64,000 bases of DNA from Myxococcus stipitatus (GTDB lineage: Bacteria > Myxococcota > Myxococcia > Myxococcales > Myxococcaceae). This document shows, piece after piece, positions 8,599 to 17,011 of this stretch (position 1 is the stretch's first letter; each line of letters starts with the position of its first letter). The stretch lies in contig NZ_CP147913.1 in NCBI RefSeq assembly GCF_037414475.1, positions 1,550,001 through 1,614,000 on the forward strand, written 5' to 3'. The notes beneath the pieces are model-generated. The model did not search any database. It saw nothing but the letters and a program-made list of their open reading frames with translations, and was not told where the DNA came from. The position numbers and the translations under genes were made by a program.

Positions 8599-9336
8599 AT
8601 GCACCCAGTCCTCGCCCGCTTCCTGGCCGCCGATGTCGCGAAGGAGACGCTCCGCAAGCAACAGGCGGGCGGCTCGCTCACTCCCGAGGAGAAGGCCTTC
8701 GCCGAGGCGGCCAAGGCCCATCCGCGCCAGGCCTCCATCCTGATGGACGTGGGGGGGCGCGTGTTGTCCTCGGATGCACAGGCCGCGCTCGTGCTGCTGG
8801 CGGCACATGCCTCCGCGAGGGCGCTGCTCGAGGACACCGAGCTGAGCGAGCCCGCTCGCAAGGCCCGCGAGGCGCTGGCCGAGGAAGGCGCGAGCGAGGA
8901 GGAGACGGACGCGTTCATCGCCTCCATCCTCCTGGAGGAGGCGTTCGGGTACGAGCAGGACGTGGACACGTTCGACCGCGAATACGTGCGGGAGTCGCTG
9001 GGTGAGGTGCCCGCGCTGGCGGCGCTCACGAAGGAGGCGGTGGACGCGCTCTTCCTGAGCTTCGTGAAGGGCGCGGCGAACGATGCGGAGCGGAAGGTGC
9101 GTGAGGGCATGGCGCGTGCCCTGTTCGACATCGCCTGGGCCGAGGGCCCCGCGCCCATCAACCCCGAGCACATCGAGGCCCTGCTGGACGCGGAGGTCGC
9201 CGACAAGCCCGAGGAGGAGCAGGAGGCGAAGGTGCACGCCACCGCGCATCTGCTCCAGGCCCTGTCCCGTGAAGGCTTGATGGGGCCCCTGCGCCTGTCC
9301 CGTCTGCGCGCCATGCTCGGCGAGGAAGACGCGTAG
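8599..9336 (+). CDS. Hypothetical acidic helical protein
   Basis: 245 residues starting MHPVLARFLAADVAKETLRK. The protein is Ala/Glu-rich and predicted helical throughout, with no signal peptide or membrane helix. Recognisable stretches include EEGASEEETDAFIASILLEE and GVAN-like ERKVREGMARALFDIAWAEG, suggesting a TerB-like or tellurite-resistance-like all-helical fold, but I cannot assign it. It is divergent from recX, with 34 bp between start codons, so the promoters must overlap. Codon third positions are strongly G/C as in its neighbours. Confidence 0.8.
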   Translation: MHPVLARFLAADVAKETLRKQQAGGSLTPEEKAFAEAAKAHPRQASILMDVGGRVLSSDAQAALVLLAAHASARALLEDTELSEPARKAREALAEEGASEEETDAFIASILLEEAFGYEQDVDTFDREYVRESLGEVPALAALTKEAVDALFLSFVKGAANDAERKVREGMARALFDIAWAEGPAPINPEHIEALLDAEVADKPEEEQEAKVHATAHLLQALSREGLMGPLRLSRLRAMLGEEDA

Positions 9337-10051
9337 CAAGGCAGTGCGCCCGCGTAAGCTGGCTCTGCGGTGGAGTGGCTCCCCGGAAGCATGGGCCTGG
9401 ACTCATTCCTCGTCGCGGGCCCGCGCAGGCTGGTTCTGCGGTGGAGTGGCTCCCCGAAGGCATGGCCTGGACTCGTGCCTCTTCGCGGACTTGCACTCGC
9501 GGGCCCTGGGTGAGCGAACCAGACCCATGCCTCTTCGCTGGCCCGCGCGAGAGGGCTCTTCGGCGGAGTGGCTCCCCGGCGGCGTGGGCTCGACTCGTGC
9601 CTCGTCGCGGGCCTGCACTCGCCGGCCCTGGCTGAGTGCTCCCCCATGCCTCTTCGCTGGCCCGCGCGAGAGGGCTCTTCGGCGGAGTGGCTCCCCGGCG
9701 GCGTGGGCTCGACTCGTGCCTCGTCGCGGGCCTGCACTCGCCGGCCCTGGCTGAGTGCCCCCCATGACTCTTCGCTGGCCCGAGTGAGCAGCCTCTGCGG
9801 TGGAGTGGCCCCCCGGCGGCGTGGGCTGGACTTGTGCCTCGTCGCGGGCCTCAACTCGCGGGCCCCGCACCGGCAGGCATCAGGGGAGTGCGCCATCCCG
9901 TGCCTCTTCGCGGGCCCGCCCTCGCGGGCTCCCCCCTTCCCTCTTCGCGGGCCCGTGCTGAGGGCCCTGCGAGGCCATCCTTGGTGGATGCCCTCAGACC
10001 CACAGGCCGGGCGGTCTCACTTGCTCGCGAGACCAGCGCACCTCCGAACAC
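9337..10051. repeat. Degenerate tandem repeat array (~119-bp unit) between convergent genes
   Basis: There is no gene in these 715 bases. A unit anchored on CTGCGGTGGAGTGGCTCCCC, or CTTCGGCGGAGTGGCTCCCC, recurs with anchors at 9365, 9436, 9558, 9677 and 9795, followed by a very worn copy up to about 9975. The copies 9542-9660 and 9661-9779 are nearly identical at 119-bp spacing; the first step is only 71 bp. Each full unit holds two related halves built on GCCTCGTCGCGGGCCTGCACTC and GCCTCTTCGCTGGCCCGCGC. The minus strand stays open through the array, but only because the units are Arg/Ala/Pro-coding; no start, RBS or family likeness supports a protein. Confidence 0.8.
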
Positions 10052-11428
10052 TCAGAAGCGTTCGATCTGGAAGTCGTCATCCCCTCCCGCCGCTGGAGCA
10101 GGCGCGGGAGCAGGAGCCGGGCGCGCCGCGGGAGCGGGCGTCGGAGGTCGCATGGGCTGGGCCGGTGCTGGCGGACGAGCAGCAGCCGGAGCCATGGGCG
10201 CTCCGGGACGCGCGGCCTGAGGCGCGGGGGCTGGCATCGCCGGAGCGGGCGCCGCGGCTGCCGCGGGCGCCCCCTTCTGCGCGAACGAAGCGGAGCCCGG
10301 AATCGGACGGGACTCGCCGGGCTTGGCGTCGAAGTTGTCCCACTTCGAGTCCGACGTCCCGCTGATGCCAGAGAAGCGCAGCGCGAAGTCGTCCGGGTTC
10401 GTCGCCTGACGATGGGCCTCCTCGTACGTCACCAGCCCCTGCCGCACCAGGCTCATCAGCGACTGGTCGAAGGTCTGCATCCCGTACGAGTCGGTGCCCT
10501 GCGCAATCGCGTCGTGAATCTCCTTCGTCCGGTCCTTGTCCTCGATGAGCTCACGCACACGAGCAGTGACGCGCAGCACCTCCACCGCGGCCACGCGGCC
10601 CTTGCCATCCGCGCGCGGCACCAGACGCTGACTCACCACCGCCTTGAGCACACTCGCAAGCTGGATGCGTACCTGCTTCTGCTGGTGCGGAGGGAAGGCG
10701 GACACGATGCGGTTCACCGTCTCCGTCGCGTCCAGCGTGTGCAACGTGGACATCACCAGGTGGCCCGTCTCCGCGGCGTGCAGCGCCGTTTCGATGGTCT
10801 CGTGGTCTCGCATTTCGCCCACGAGGATGACATCCGGGTCCTGCCGCAGCGCGCTCTTGAGCGCCTGCGCGAAGCTCATCGTGTCCACACCCACTTCGCG
10901 CTGGTTCACGATGGAGCGCTTGTCGCGAATGAGGAACTCGATGGGGTCCTCGATGGTCATGATGTGGCTGGTCTCGTTGGAGTTGATGTGGTCGATCATC
11001 GCCGCCAACGTCGTGGACTTTCCCGAGCCCGTCGTCCCCGTCACCAGGATGAGGCCGCGCTCCTCTCCACAAATCTTCGCGAGAATCTGCGGCAGGAGCA
11101 GATCCTGGATGGTCATCACCTTGAACGGGATGACACGCAGCACCGCGCCCACCGTGCCGCGCTGCTGGAAGACGTTCACACGGAAGCGGCCCAGGCCCGG
11201 AACCCCGTACGCCAGGTCCACCTCGTTGCTCGCCTTGAACTTCTCCTTCTGGAACTCGTTCATGATGCCGAAGGACATCCGAGCCACCTCCTCAGGCGGG
11301 AGGCGACGGCCATCCTTCAACGGCACCAACGAGCCATCCACCCGGAACATGGGCGGCAGACCAGCCTTCAGATGAATGTCGGAAGCACCGCCGCGCAGGG
11401 CGATCTGGAGGATCTCATTGAGTTCCAT
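10052..11428 (-). CDS. pilT: PilT-family retraction ATPase with long Ala/Pro tail
   Basis: 458 residues; the first ~365 are a canonical PilT. They show the N-terminal PAS-like domain (GGASDIHLKAGLPPMFRVDG), Walker A VTGTTGSGKSTTLAAMID, Asp box with HIMTIEDPIEFLI, Walker B DPDVILVGEMRDHETIETAL, the His box GHLVMSTLHT, and the PilT marker AIREGK-equivalent region AIAQGTDSYGMQTFDQSL. PilT powers type IV pilus retraction at the inner-membrane base. Unusually, ~85 further residues of Ala/Pro-rich, low-complexity sequence follow, ending in acidic GDDDFQIERF. It may be one of the PilT paralogues usual in myxobacteria, since no pil cluster is nearby. Confidence 0.9.
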   Translation of the reverse strand: MELNEILQIALRGGASDIHLKAGLPPMFRVDGSLVPLKDGRRLPPEEVARMSFGIMNEFQKEKFKASNEVDLAYGVPGLGRFRVNVFQQRGTVGAVLRVIPFKVMTIQDLLLPQILAKICGEERGLILVTGTTGSGKSTTLAAMIDHINSNETSHIMTIEDPIEFLIRDKRSIVNQREVGVDTMSFAQALKSALRQDPDVILVGEMRDHETIETALHAAETGHLVMSTLHTLDATETVNRIVSAFPPHQQKQVRIQLASVLKAVVSQRLVPRADGKGRVAAVEVLRVTARVRELIEDKDRTKEIHDAIAQGTDSYGMQTFDQSLMSLVRQGLVTYEEAHRQATNPDDFALRFSGISGTSDSKWDNFDAKPGESRPIPGSASFAQKGAPAAAAAPAPAMPAPAPQAARPGAPMAPAAARPPAPAQPMRPPTPAPAARPAPAPAPAPAAGGDDDFQIERF

Positions 11429-11499
11429 GGGCGCTGTGAATCGTAGCAGACGCCCGCGCGACGATGCGACCCGCGCAAATCAGTGAGTCCCCTGAAACA

Positions 11500-11537
11500 C
11501 CACGGCGGAGACCCTCGTGAGAGAGCCCCCGCCGCGG
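11500..11537 (-). terminator. Hairpin downstream of rpsI
   Basis: CCACGGCGGAG pairs with CTCC-like and CCGCCGCGG sequence across a GTGAGAGA loop, giving a 9-bp stem with one mismatch. It lies 31 bp past the rpsI stop and before pilT. There is no T-tract, so intrinsic termination is not certain. Confidence 0.4.
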
Positions 11538-11568
11538 AGGAACAACCGGAGCAACCAACCCGCAGGGG

Positions 11569-11970
11569 TTAGCGCTTGGAGAACTGGAACCGGCGACGCG
11601 CGCCCGGCTGACCGTACTTCTTACGCTCGACCGCGCGAGCATCGCGGGTCAGGAAGCCGGCCTTCTTCAGCGCGGGACGGAACTCCGGGTTGAAGGCGCA
11701 CAGCGCACGGGCGATGCCGTGGCGGATGGCGCCGGCCTGGCCGGAGAGACCGCCGCCGCGAACGTTCACGGTGACGTCCAGCTTCCCCTTCTGCTCCAGA
11801 ATCTCGAGGGGCTGGTTGAGCACCATCTTCGAGGTCTCACGACCGAAGTAGTCGTTGATCTCGCGACCGTTGATGATGACCTGACCGGTGCCGGGACGCA
11901 CCCAGACGCGCGCGGTGGCCTCCTTGCGGCGGCCGGTGGCGTAGAAACCAAGCTCTTGATGGATGGGCAT
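11569..11970 (-). CDS. rpsI: 30S ribosomal protein S9
   Basis: 133 residues, full length. Family marks are [19 protein letters not shown], the central [20 protein letters not shown] and the invariant C-terminal RRRFQFSKR, whose basic tail reaches the P-site tRNA. It is 14 bp downstream of rplM, the universal L13-S9 operon order. Confidence 0.98.
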   Translation of the reverse strand: MPIHQELGFYATGRRKEATARVWVRPGTGQVIINGREINDYFGRETSKMVLNQPLEILEQKGKLDVTVNVRGGGLSGQAGAIRHGIARALCAFNPEFRPALKKAGFLTRDARAVERKKYGQPGARRRFQFSKR

Positions 11971-11984
11971 GGTCGTTGTCTCCC

Positions 11985-12431
11985 TTACGCCTCAACCGAG
12001 AACGCAGCCGGCTTCTGGGCGGCGTGGGGGTGGGTATCACCCGCGTAGACCTTCAGCTTCGTCATCATCTGGCGACCCAGCGCGTTGCGCGGCAGCATGC
12101 GACGCACGGCGTTGATGATGATGTCCTCGGGGTGCCGCTGGCGCAGCTTCGCCAGATTGGTGATCTTCAGGGCGCCCGGGAAACCCGCGTGCGGGTGCCG
12201 GTAGTACATCTTGTCCTGCTCCTTCGTCCCCGTCACCTTCACCTTGTCGGCGTTGATGACGATGACGTGGTCGCCCGTATCGATGGACGGCGTGTACATG
12301 GCCTTGTGCTTGCCCTTGAGCAAGGTGGCAATCTGACTCGCCGCGCGGCCCAGCACCTTGTCGGACACGTCAATGACGTGCCACTGGCGCTTGATGTCCC
12401 CAGCCTTCGCGCTGTAGGTCTTCTGCGACAT
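11985..12431 (-). CDS. rplM: 50S ribosomal protein L13
   Basis: 148 residues. Marks are [39 protein letters not shown], and the internal motif [20 protein letters not shown]. Of two in-frame starts, ATG at 12431 is preferred: GGAG lies ten bases upstream and the protein starts MSQKTYSAK like relatives. It binds 23S rRNA early in 50S assembly. Transcription probably begins about 106 nt upstream, from the promoter at 12545-12573. Confidence 0.98.
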   Translation of the reverse strand: MSQKTYSAKAGDIKRQWHVIDVSDKVLGRAASQIATLLKGKHKAMYTPSIDTGDHVIVINADKVKVTGTKEQDKMYYRHPHAGFPGALKITNLAKLRQRHPEDIIINAVRRMLPRNALGRQMMTKLKVYAGDTHPHAAQKPAAFSVEA

Positions 12432-12544
12432 TTCGTGCACTCCAAACTTCTCGCGGTCGCCAGGTGCATGCCGGGGACCGCATCTCGTGCCAAACGGACC
12501 ACAGGTCCTCCACCGTACCGCGTAGAGGCCCGGAAAGGCCGACC

Positions 12545-12573
12545 CTCCTAGCGGGCATGGAGGATCAAGTCAA
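12545..12573 (-). promoter_or_regulatory. Sigma70-type promoter of rplM-rpsI
   Basis: On the minus strand a TTGACT (-35) at 12568-12573 is followed after exactly 17 bp by TAGGAG (-10) at 12545-12550. Start of transcription is expected near 12538, leaving a leader of roughly 106 nt before the rplM ATG. Myxobacterial housekeeping -10 elements are often TA-poor like this one. Inferred from position and consensus only. Confidence 0.6.
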
Positions 12574-12600
12574 GGTTGGTGAGAGCCCTCCCACCCCAAC

Positions 12601-14667
12601 CTACCTCCCAGGCACGCCCCCTCCCCCTGGAGCAGCCCCAGGGGCCGGCTTCTTGAAGCGCTCCTTCAGGTTGGCGAAGAAGTTCTTCTCCTCCACCGTG
12701 GGCTCGCCCTGACGCGGCGCGTCCATAGCAATGACCTCGGAGACCTCGGCGGGGAGGTCCTCCAGGAACCGCGAGGGCGTCCGGGGGACTTCCTTGCCGC
12801 GCTTCACGCGGGTGACGGCGCGGGTGAGGTAGAGCAGCTCCTTGGCGCGGGTGATGCCCACGTAGCAGAGGCGGCGCTCCTCCTCGAGGTTCTGCGCCTC
12901 GCCCTGCATGCCCCCGTGGGGCATCAGGTCCTCCTCCATGCCGATGAAGAAGACGAGCCGGTACTCCAGGCCCTTGGAGGAGTGGATGGTCATCAGGGTG
13001 ACGCGACCCTTGGCGCCGGGAGCCTCCTCGTCGTCCTCCTGGCGGTTGTCCAGGCTCAGGCGGTTCAAGTAGGTGAGCAGGCTGGCCTTGGGGCCCTCGC
13101 GCTTCTCGAAGCGCTCGAGCGAGTCCAGCACGCCATCCACGCTCTTGAGCTTCTTGTCCGCGCTGGTGGCGCTGGTGGCGTGGGCACGCGTGGCGTCGCG
13201 GAAGCCAATCTCCTCCAGCAGCTTGCGCGTCACGGTGGCCAGCTGCCCCTGCTCGTAGGCGGCGCGGTAGCGCTCGATGAGTTCGACGAACTCGCGCACC
13301 TTCTCGCCGGCGCCCGGGGGCAGGTCTTCGTACTCCGTCGCCCGGCGCATCACCGTCCAGAGCGTGACGCCCTCGGCGCGCGAGTGCCCGTGCAGCCGCT
13401 CCACCGTCACGTCACCAATCCCGCGCGAGGGGACGTTGATGATGCGCATGAGGGAGATTTCGTCCAGCCGGTTCACGATGACCTTGAAGTACGCGATGAC
13501 GTCCTTCACCTCGCGCCGGTCGAAGAACTCGCTGCCGCCCACCACCTCGTAGGCGATGTTCTTCTCGCGCAGCATCTCCTCGATGGGATGGGACTGCCCG
13601 TTGGTCCGGTAGAGCACCGCGATGTCGTCTGCGGGGATACCCAGTGACACGTGCTTCTGGATTTCGTGTGCGACGAAGCGAGCCTCCTCCTCGTCGTTGG
13701 GGCAGGCGACGATCTTCACCTTCGGTCCCCCCTTGCGGTCGGTCCACATCTGCTTGGCCTTGCGCTCGGGGTTCTTCGCGATGACGGCGTTGGCCGCGTC
13801 CAGCACCATCTGCACGGAGCGGTAGTTCTGCTCCAGGCGCACTTCCTTCCCGCCCGGGAAGAAGTCATCGAAGTTGAGGATGTTGCGCACCTCCGCGCCT
13901 CGCCACGAGTAGATGCACTGGTCGTCATCCCCCACGGCGCACACATTGCGCGACTGGCCCGCCATCAGCTTGAGCAGCTCCAGCTGGGCCAGGTTGGTGT
14001 CCTGGAACTCGTCCACCAGAAGGTAACGGAAGCGGTGGGTGTACTTGAGGTACAGGTCCGAGTGCTCACGCAAGAGACGCGCGGGCAAGAGCAGCAGGTC
14101 GTCGAAGTCCACCGAGCCCTGCGCCTTCAGCGCCAGCTGGTAGTCCGGGTAGACCATGTGGGTGATGAGGTCGTAGTCATCGCCGATGCCCTCGGGCTTG
14201 GGCTCGGGCGCGGCTCCGGAGTTCTTCGCCTTGGAGATGAGCGTGAGCACCTTGCGCGCGTCGAAGGCGCGGTCGTCGATGCGGTGCTCGCGCATGGCGC
14301 GGCGGATGATGGCCAACTGGTCACCCATGTCCGCGATGGCGAACTTCTTGGGCCACCCCAGCCGGTGGATGTCCTCGCGGAGCATCTCCGCGCCAAAGGC
14401 GTGGAACGTGCACACGAGCACGCCCTGTGCCCGGGGGCCGGCCATGTGGACCAGGCGCTCCTTCATCTCCGAGGCGGCCTTGTTGGTGAAGGTCACCGCC
14501 AGGATGTTGCGAGCCAGGATGTGGTCTGGCCGCTCGTTGAGCAGGTGGACGATGCGGTGGGTGATGACGCGGGTCTTCCCGCTGCCAGCGCCCGCGAGGA
14601 CCAGCAGGGGCCCCTGGAGGGTGACCACGGCCTCGCGCTGAGGAGGGTTGAGCTTCGAGAGGTCCAT
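12601..14667 (-). CDS. Rep/PcrA/UvrD-type superfamily 1 DNA helicase
   Basis: 688 residues. All SF1A motifs are present: Walker A VLAGAGSGKTRVITHRI, TFTNKAASEMKER, DEFQDTN, GDDDQCIYSWRGAEV, LEQNYRS, TIHSSKGLEYRLVFFIGMEE and LCYVGITRAKELLYLTRA. The spacing and the PSRFLEDLPAE close resemble E. coli Rep more than UvrD. The C-terminus ends in a Pro/Gly-rich tail, AAPGGGGVPGR. It is a 3'-to-5' ATP-dependent helicase for replication restart or repair. I chose ATG at 14667 (MDLSKLNPPQREAV) as the family-typical start. It diverges from the lipoprotein gene, with 34 bp between starts. Confidence 0.92.
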   Translation of the reverse strand: MDLSKLNPPQREAVVTLQGPLLVLAGAGSGKTRVITHRIVHLLNERPDHILARNILAVTFTNKAASEMKERLVHMAGPRAQGVLVCTFHAFGAEMLREDIHRLGWPKKFAIADMGDQLAIIRRAMREHRIDDRAFDARKVLTLISKAKNSGAAPEPKPEGIGDDYDLITHMVYPDYQLALKAQGSVDFDDLLLLPARLLREHSDLYLKYTHRFRYLLVDEFQDTNLAQLELLKLMAGQSRNVCAVGDDDQCIYSWRGAEVRNILNFDDFFPGGKEVRLEQNYRSVQMVLDAANAVIAKNPERKAKQMWTDRKGGPKVKIVACPNDEEEARFVAHEIQKHVSLGIPADDIAVLYRTNGQSHPIEEMLREKNIAYEVVGGSEFFDRREVKDVIAYFKVIVNRLDEISLMRIINVPSRGIGDVTVERLHGHSRAEGVTLWTVMRRATEYEDLPPGAGEKVREFVELIERYRAAYEQGQLATVTRKLLEEIGFRDATRAHATSATSADKKLKSVDGVLDSLERFEKREGPKASLLTYLNRLSLDNRQEDDEEAPGAKGRVTLMTIHSSKGLEYRLVFFIGMEEDLMPHGGMQGEAQNLEEERRLCYVGITRAKELLYLTRAVTRVKRGKEVPRTPSRFLEDLPAEVSEVIAMDAPRQGEPTVEEKNFFANLKERFKKPAPGAAPGGGGVPGR

Positions 14668-14701
14668 TGCGCGCGGGCCGGGGATACCTTTTGATTCGGC
14701 C

Positions 14702-15265
14702 GTGCGCGACAAATTTCTCCTCCGCCTTGCCGCCGCCGTGCTCGCGCTCGCCCCGGGTGTCGGGTGTTTGAACCAGGATGCCGCCTCCCCCGAGGTGGCG
14801 ACGTCCGTTCCCGCCTCCAGTGCGCCTTGCGTCTACTTCAAGTCGCTGGCCCCGTTCCTGCCCGAGTCCCTGGAGGGCTTCGCCGTGGCCCGCACCCAGG
14901 GGTCCACCGGAAAGTACGGTGAGGTGTCCGTCTCCGAAGCCGAGCGCCTGTTCACCCGAGGTGAGGGGCGAGAGGTCAAGGTGCGCATCGTGGACACCAC
15001 GATGGGCGGGAAGATTGGACAGGCCATCCGCGACGCGGCGGAGCGCGCCAAGGGCCGAGCTCCCAGCGACCCGACGGCGCCCATCCACTGGCAGGATGCG
15101 GTGGGCTTCGTGAGGTACGACGCGGACGAGGCGCTGGCCGAAGCCAACCTCCTGGTGGGGGAGCGCTTCGTGGTGGCCATCACCAGCCGAGGCTTCCCCG
15201 GCACGGTGGAGGTGCGGCGGGTGGCGCGAGGAATCGACCTGGCTGGGTTGGCCAAGCTTCAGTGA
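14702..15265 (+). CDS. Putative lipoprotein, unknown function
   Basis: 187 residues. GTG at 14702 yields a signal sequence with hydrophobic LLRLAAAVLALAPGVGC, with the lipidation Cys at about residue 22. The mature part contains PFLPESLEGFAVARTQGSTG and KVRIVDTTMGGKIGQAIRDA, a pattern of beta strands and a helix. I do not recognise a domain. Its stop overlaps or abuts the Cys-rich gene downstream, with only 29 bp to that gene's best start, so the two are probably one operon. Export and outer-membrane or periplasmic location are inferred. Confidence 0.78.
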   Translation: MRDKFLLRLAAAVLALAPGVGCLNQDAASPEVATSVPASSAPCVYFKSLAPFLPESLEGFAVARTQGSTGKYGEVSVSEAERLFTRGEGREVKVRIVDTTMGGKIGQAIRDAAERAKGRAPSDPTAPIHWQDAVGFVRYDADEALAEANLLVGERFVVAITSRGFPGTVEVRRVARGIDLAGLAKLQ

Positions 15266-15294
15266 GCCCCGAACGAGGGCAAGGAGTGTCCCGG

Positions 15295-15792
15295 GTGGCG
15301 AAGGAGAAAGTGGCGCGGGCCGAGGCGGAAGATCCGCTCGCCGCGGAGAAGGCGGCACGCGAGCTGGTGGCCGCGCTGGGCAAGCGTGAGTTCCTGGAGC
15401 AGCTCCAGCGGCTCACCAAGAGCTACGCATCGGACCCGGGCAACCCCGGCTCCTATGCGTGCGAGGGCTGTCAGCGCTGTGCCAACTGCATGTTCTGCAA
15501 GGAGTGCGACAGCTGCTTCCAATGCACCCACTGCACCCGGTGCGAGCTGTGCAACAACTGCTCGCACTGCGTGGACTGCAAGAGCTGTCACGCGTGCGCC
15601 TACTGCACGCAGAGCGAGAACTGCACCACCAGCGCCTACCTGGTGATGTGCCGCAACCTCCAGGACTGCAACTACTGCTTCGGCTGCGTGGGGTTGGCGA
15701 AGAAGGACTTCCACATCCTCAACGTCCCCTTCTCGCGGACCGAGTACTTCAAGGTCGTGGGCAGGCTGCGCAAGGAGCTGGGCCTGTCCTGA
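15295..15792 (+). CDS. Cys-x-x tandem repeat protein, unknown function
   Basis: 165 residues. An N-terminal Ala/Glu/Lys-rich helix (about 1-45, AAEKAARELVAALGKREFLE) precedes a run (about 57-105) in which every third residue is Cys. The order is CEG CQR CAN CMF CKE CDS, then ten further triplets and a closing Cys, 17 in register. Five more Cys follow (SENC, LVMC, LQDC, NYC, GC), then a normal tail FSRTEYFKVVGRLRKELGLS. There is no signal peptide. GTG 15295 is chosen because AGGAG stands 8 nt upstream; GTG at 15262, which overlaps the lipoprotein stop, is an alternative. A metal-cluster or beta-helical structure is plausible. No catalytic family is recognised. Confidence 0.85.
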   Translation: MAKEKVARAEAEDPLAAEKAARELVAALGKREFLEQLQRLTKSYASDPGNPGSYACEGCQRCANCMFCKECDSCFQCTHCTRCELCNNCSHCVDCKSCHACAYCTQSENCTTSAYLVMCRNLQDCNYCFGCVGLAKKDFHILNVPFSRTEYFKVVGRLRKELGLS

Positions 15793-15807
15793 GGTCCGCC
15801 CGACCCC

Positions 15808-15829
15808 GTGCGCGCTACAAGGCGCGCAC
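15808..15829. terminator. Bidirectional terminator hairpin between convergent genes
   Basis: GTGCGCGC at 15808-15815 and GCGCGCAC at 15822-15829 form a perfect 8-bp stem around TACAAG. It lies 16 bp past the Cys-rich gene and overlaps the stop codon of the convergent methyltransferase gene. Confidence 0.6.
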
Positions 15830-17011
15830 GTAGAGGGCCTTGAGGTACTCCGTCTCCGGCAGACCCGCGAGGACGGGGTGGTCCAACCCCGCGCCCCGGC
15901 GCTCCAGAATCTGCACCGGGCGCTTCGCGTCCGTGGCGGCGGCGAGCACCATCTCCTCGAAGCCCGCGCGGTCCAGCTTGCCCGAGCAGGAGCAGGTGAC
16001 GAGCAGCCCGTCCGGCTTCAGGCAGCGGAACGCGCGCAGGTTGAGCTCGTGGTAGGCGCGCAGCGCGGTGGCCAGGCCCTCGCGGCGCTTGGCCAACCCC
16101 GGCGGGTCCAACACGATGGTGTCGAAGCGCTGGCCTTCCGTGTCGAAGCGGCGCAGCACGTCGAACGCGTTCGCGTGCTCCACGCGGACGTTGTCCCGGC
16201 GGTTGGCGCGGGCGTTCTCCTGAGCGCGCGAGGCGGCCTTCTCGTCCTGCTCCACCGCGACCACCGAGGCGCAGTTGCGCGACAGGGCCAGCGCGAAACC
16301 TCCGTGGTAGCTGAAGAGGTCCAGCGCCTCGCCTCGCGCCAGCTCTCCGGCGCGCAGGTGGTTGTCCACCTGGTCCAGGAAGGCGCCCGTCTTCATGTCG
16401 CCCAGCAGGTCGACTTCGAAGCGGTTCTCCCCCTCGTGGTAGGCGAAGCGTGCCTCGCCCTGGCCGTGCAGGAGGCGGGACTCACGCGTCAGGCCCTCGA
16501 AGTCGCGGCCCGAGGCGTCGTCCCGGCACACCACATGGGTGGCGCCGGTGAGCTCCACCAGCATCTTCGCGAGCGACTCCTTGCGTGCGTCCATGCCCTC
16601 GGAGAGCGTCTGGAGGGTGAGGCCAGAGCCGTAGCGGTCGACGAAGAGGCCAGGCAGCAGATCCGCTTCCCCGTGCACCAGCCGCAGACCGTCCCTGTGG
16701 GACAGCGTCGCGCGACGGGCGAGGGCTGCCTCCAGGCGGCGGCGGAAGAAGGCATCGTTCACCGGCTCCTCGGCGGGGCCCTTGCGCGTGATGAGGCGCA
16801 AGGCCAGCGGGGAGCGCCGGGCGTAGAGGGCCTGACCGATGGGGTTGCCTTGCGAGTCCACGACCAGCACCACCGCTCCGGGCCCCTTCACGTCGGGCGG
16901 TGCGGCGAGCTCGGTGCGGTACAGCCAGGGGTTGCCTCGGCGCAGGGACTTCGCGCCCTTCGGGGTGGTGCGTGCGACGGGCAGGGCTGCTGGGGGGGCC
17001 ATGTGCTTCAC
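15815..17011 (-). CDS. RlmI-type 23S rRNA (cytosine-5) methyltransferase
   Basis: 398 residues. The N-terminal PUA-like domain (KGAKSLRRGNPWLYRTEL) is followed by a small middle domain, then a Rossmann SAM-binding domain with LDLFSYHGGFALALS, VVAVEQDEKAASRAQENAR, DTIVLDPPGLAKRR and TCSCSGKLDR. The Cys after VT is where RlmI places its catalytic cysteine. E. coli RlmI methylates C1962 of 23S rRNA, and this protein matches in size and domain order. The GTG at 17011 overlaps the stop of the upstream gene; ATG 17002 is possible. Exact target base is inferred. Confidence 0.88.
   Translation of the reverse strand: MKHMAPPAALPVARTTPKGAKSLRRGNPWLYRTELAAPPDVKGPGAVVLVVDSQGNPIGQALYARRSPLALRLITRKGPAEEPVNDAFFRRRLEAALARRATLSHRDGLRLVHGEADLLPGLFVDRYGSGLTLQTLSEGMDARKESLAKMLVELTGATHVVCRDDASGRDFEGLTRESRLLHGQGEARFAYHEGENRFEVDLLGDMKTGAFLDQVDNHLRAGELARGEALDLFSYHGGFALALSRNCASVVAVEQDEKAASRAQENARANRRDNVRVEHANAFDVLRRFDTEGQRFDTIVLDPPGLAKRREGLATALRAYHELNLRAFRCLKPDGLLVTCSCSGKLDRAGFEEMVLAAATDAKRPVQILERRGAGLDHPVLAGLPETEYLKALYVRAL

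Noticed and set aside
8565-9896. Upstream extension of the recX frame to more than 600 codons
   Set aside because: The extension is antisense to the gene at 8599 and to a repeat array. Only the last 167 residues look like RecX, and ATG 8564 fits.
9355-9975. CRISPR array
   Set aside because: Repeats are 119 bp, degenerate and lack short uniform repeats with unique spacers; no cas gene is present (the RecB-like nuclease at 25682 is remote and not linked).
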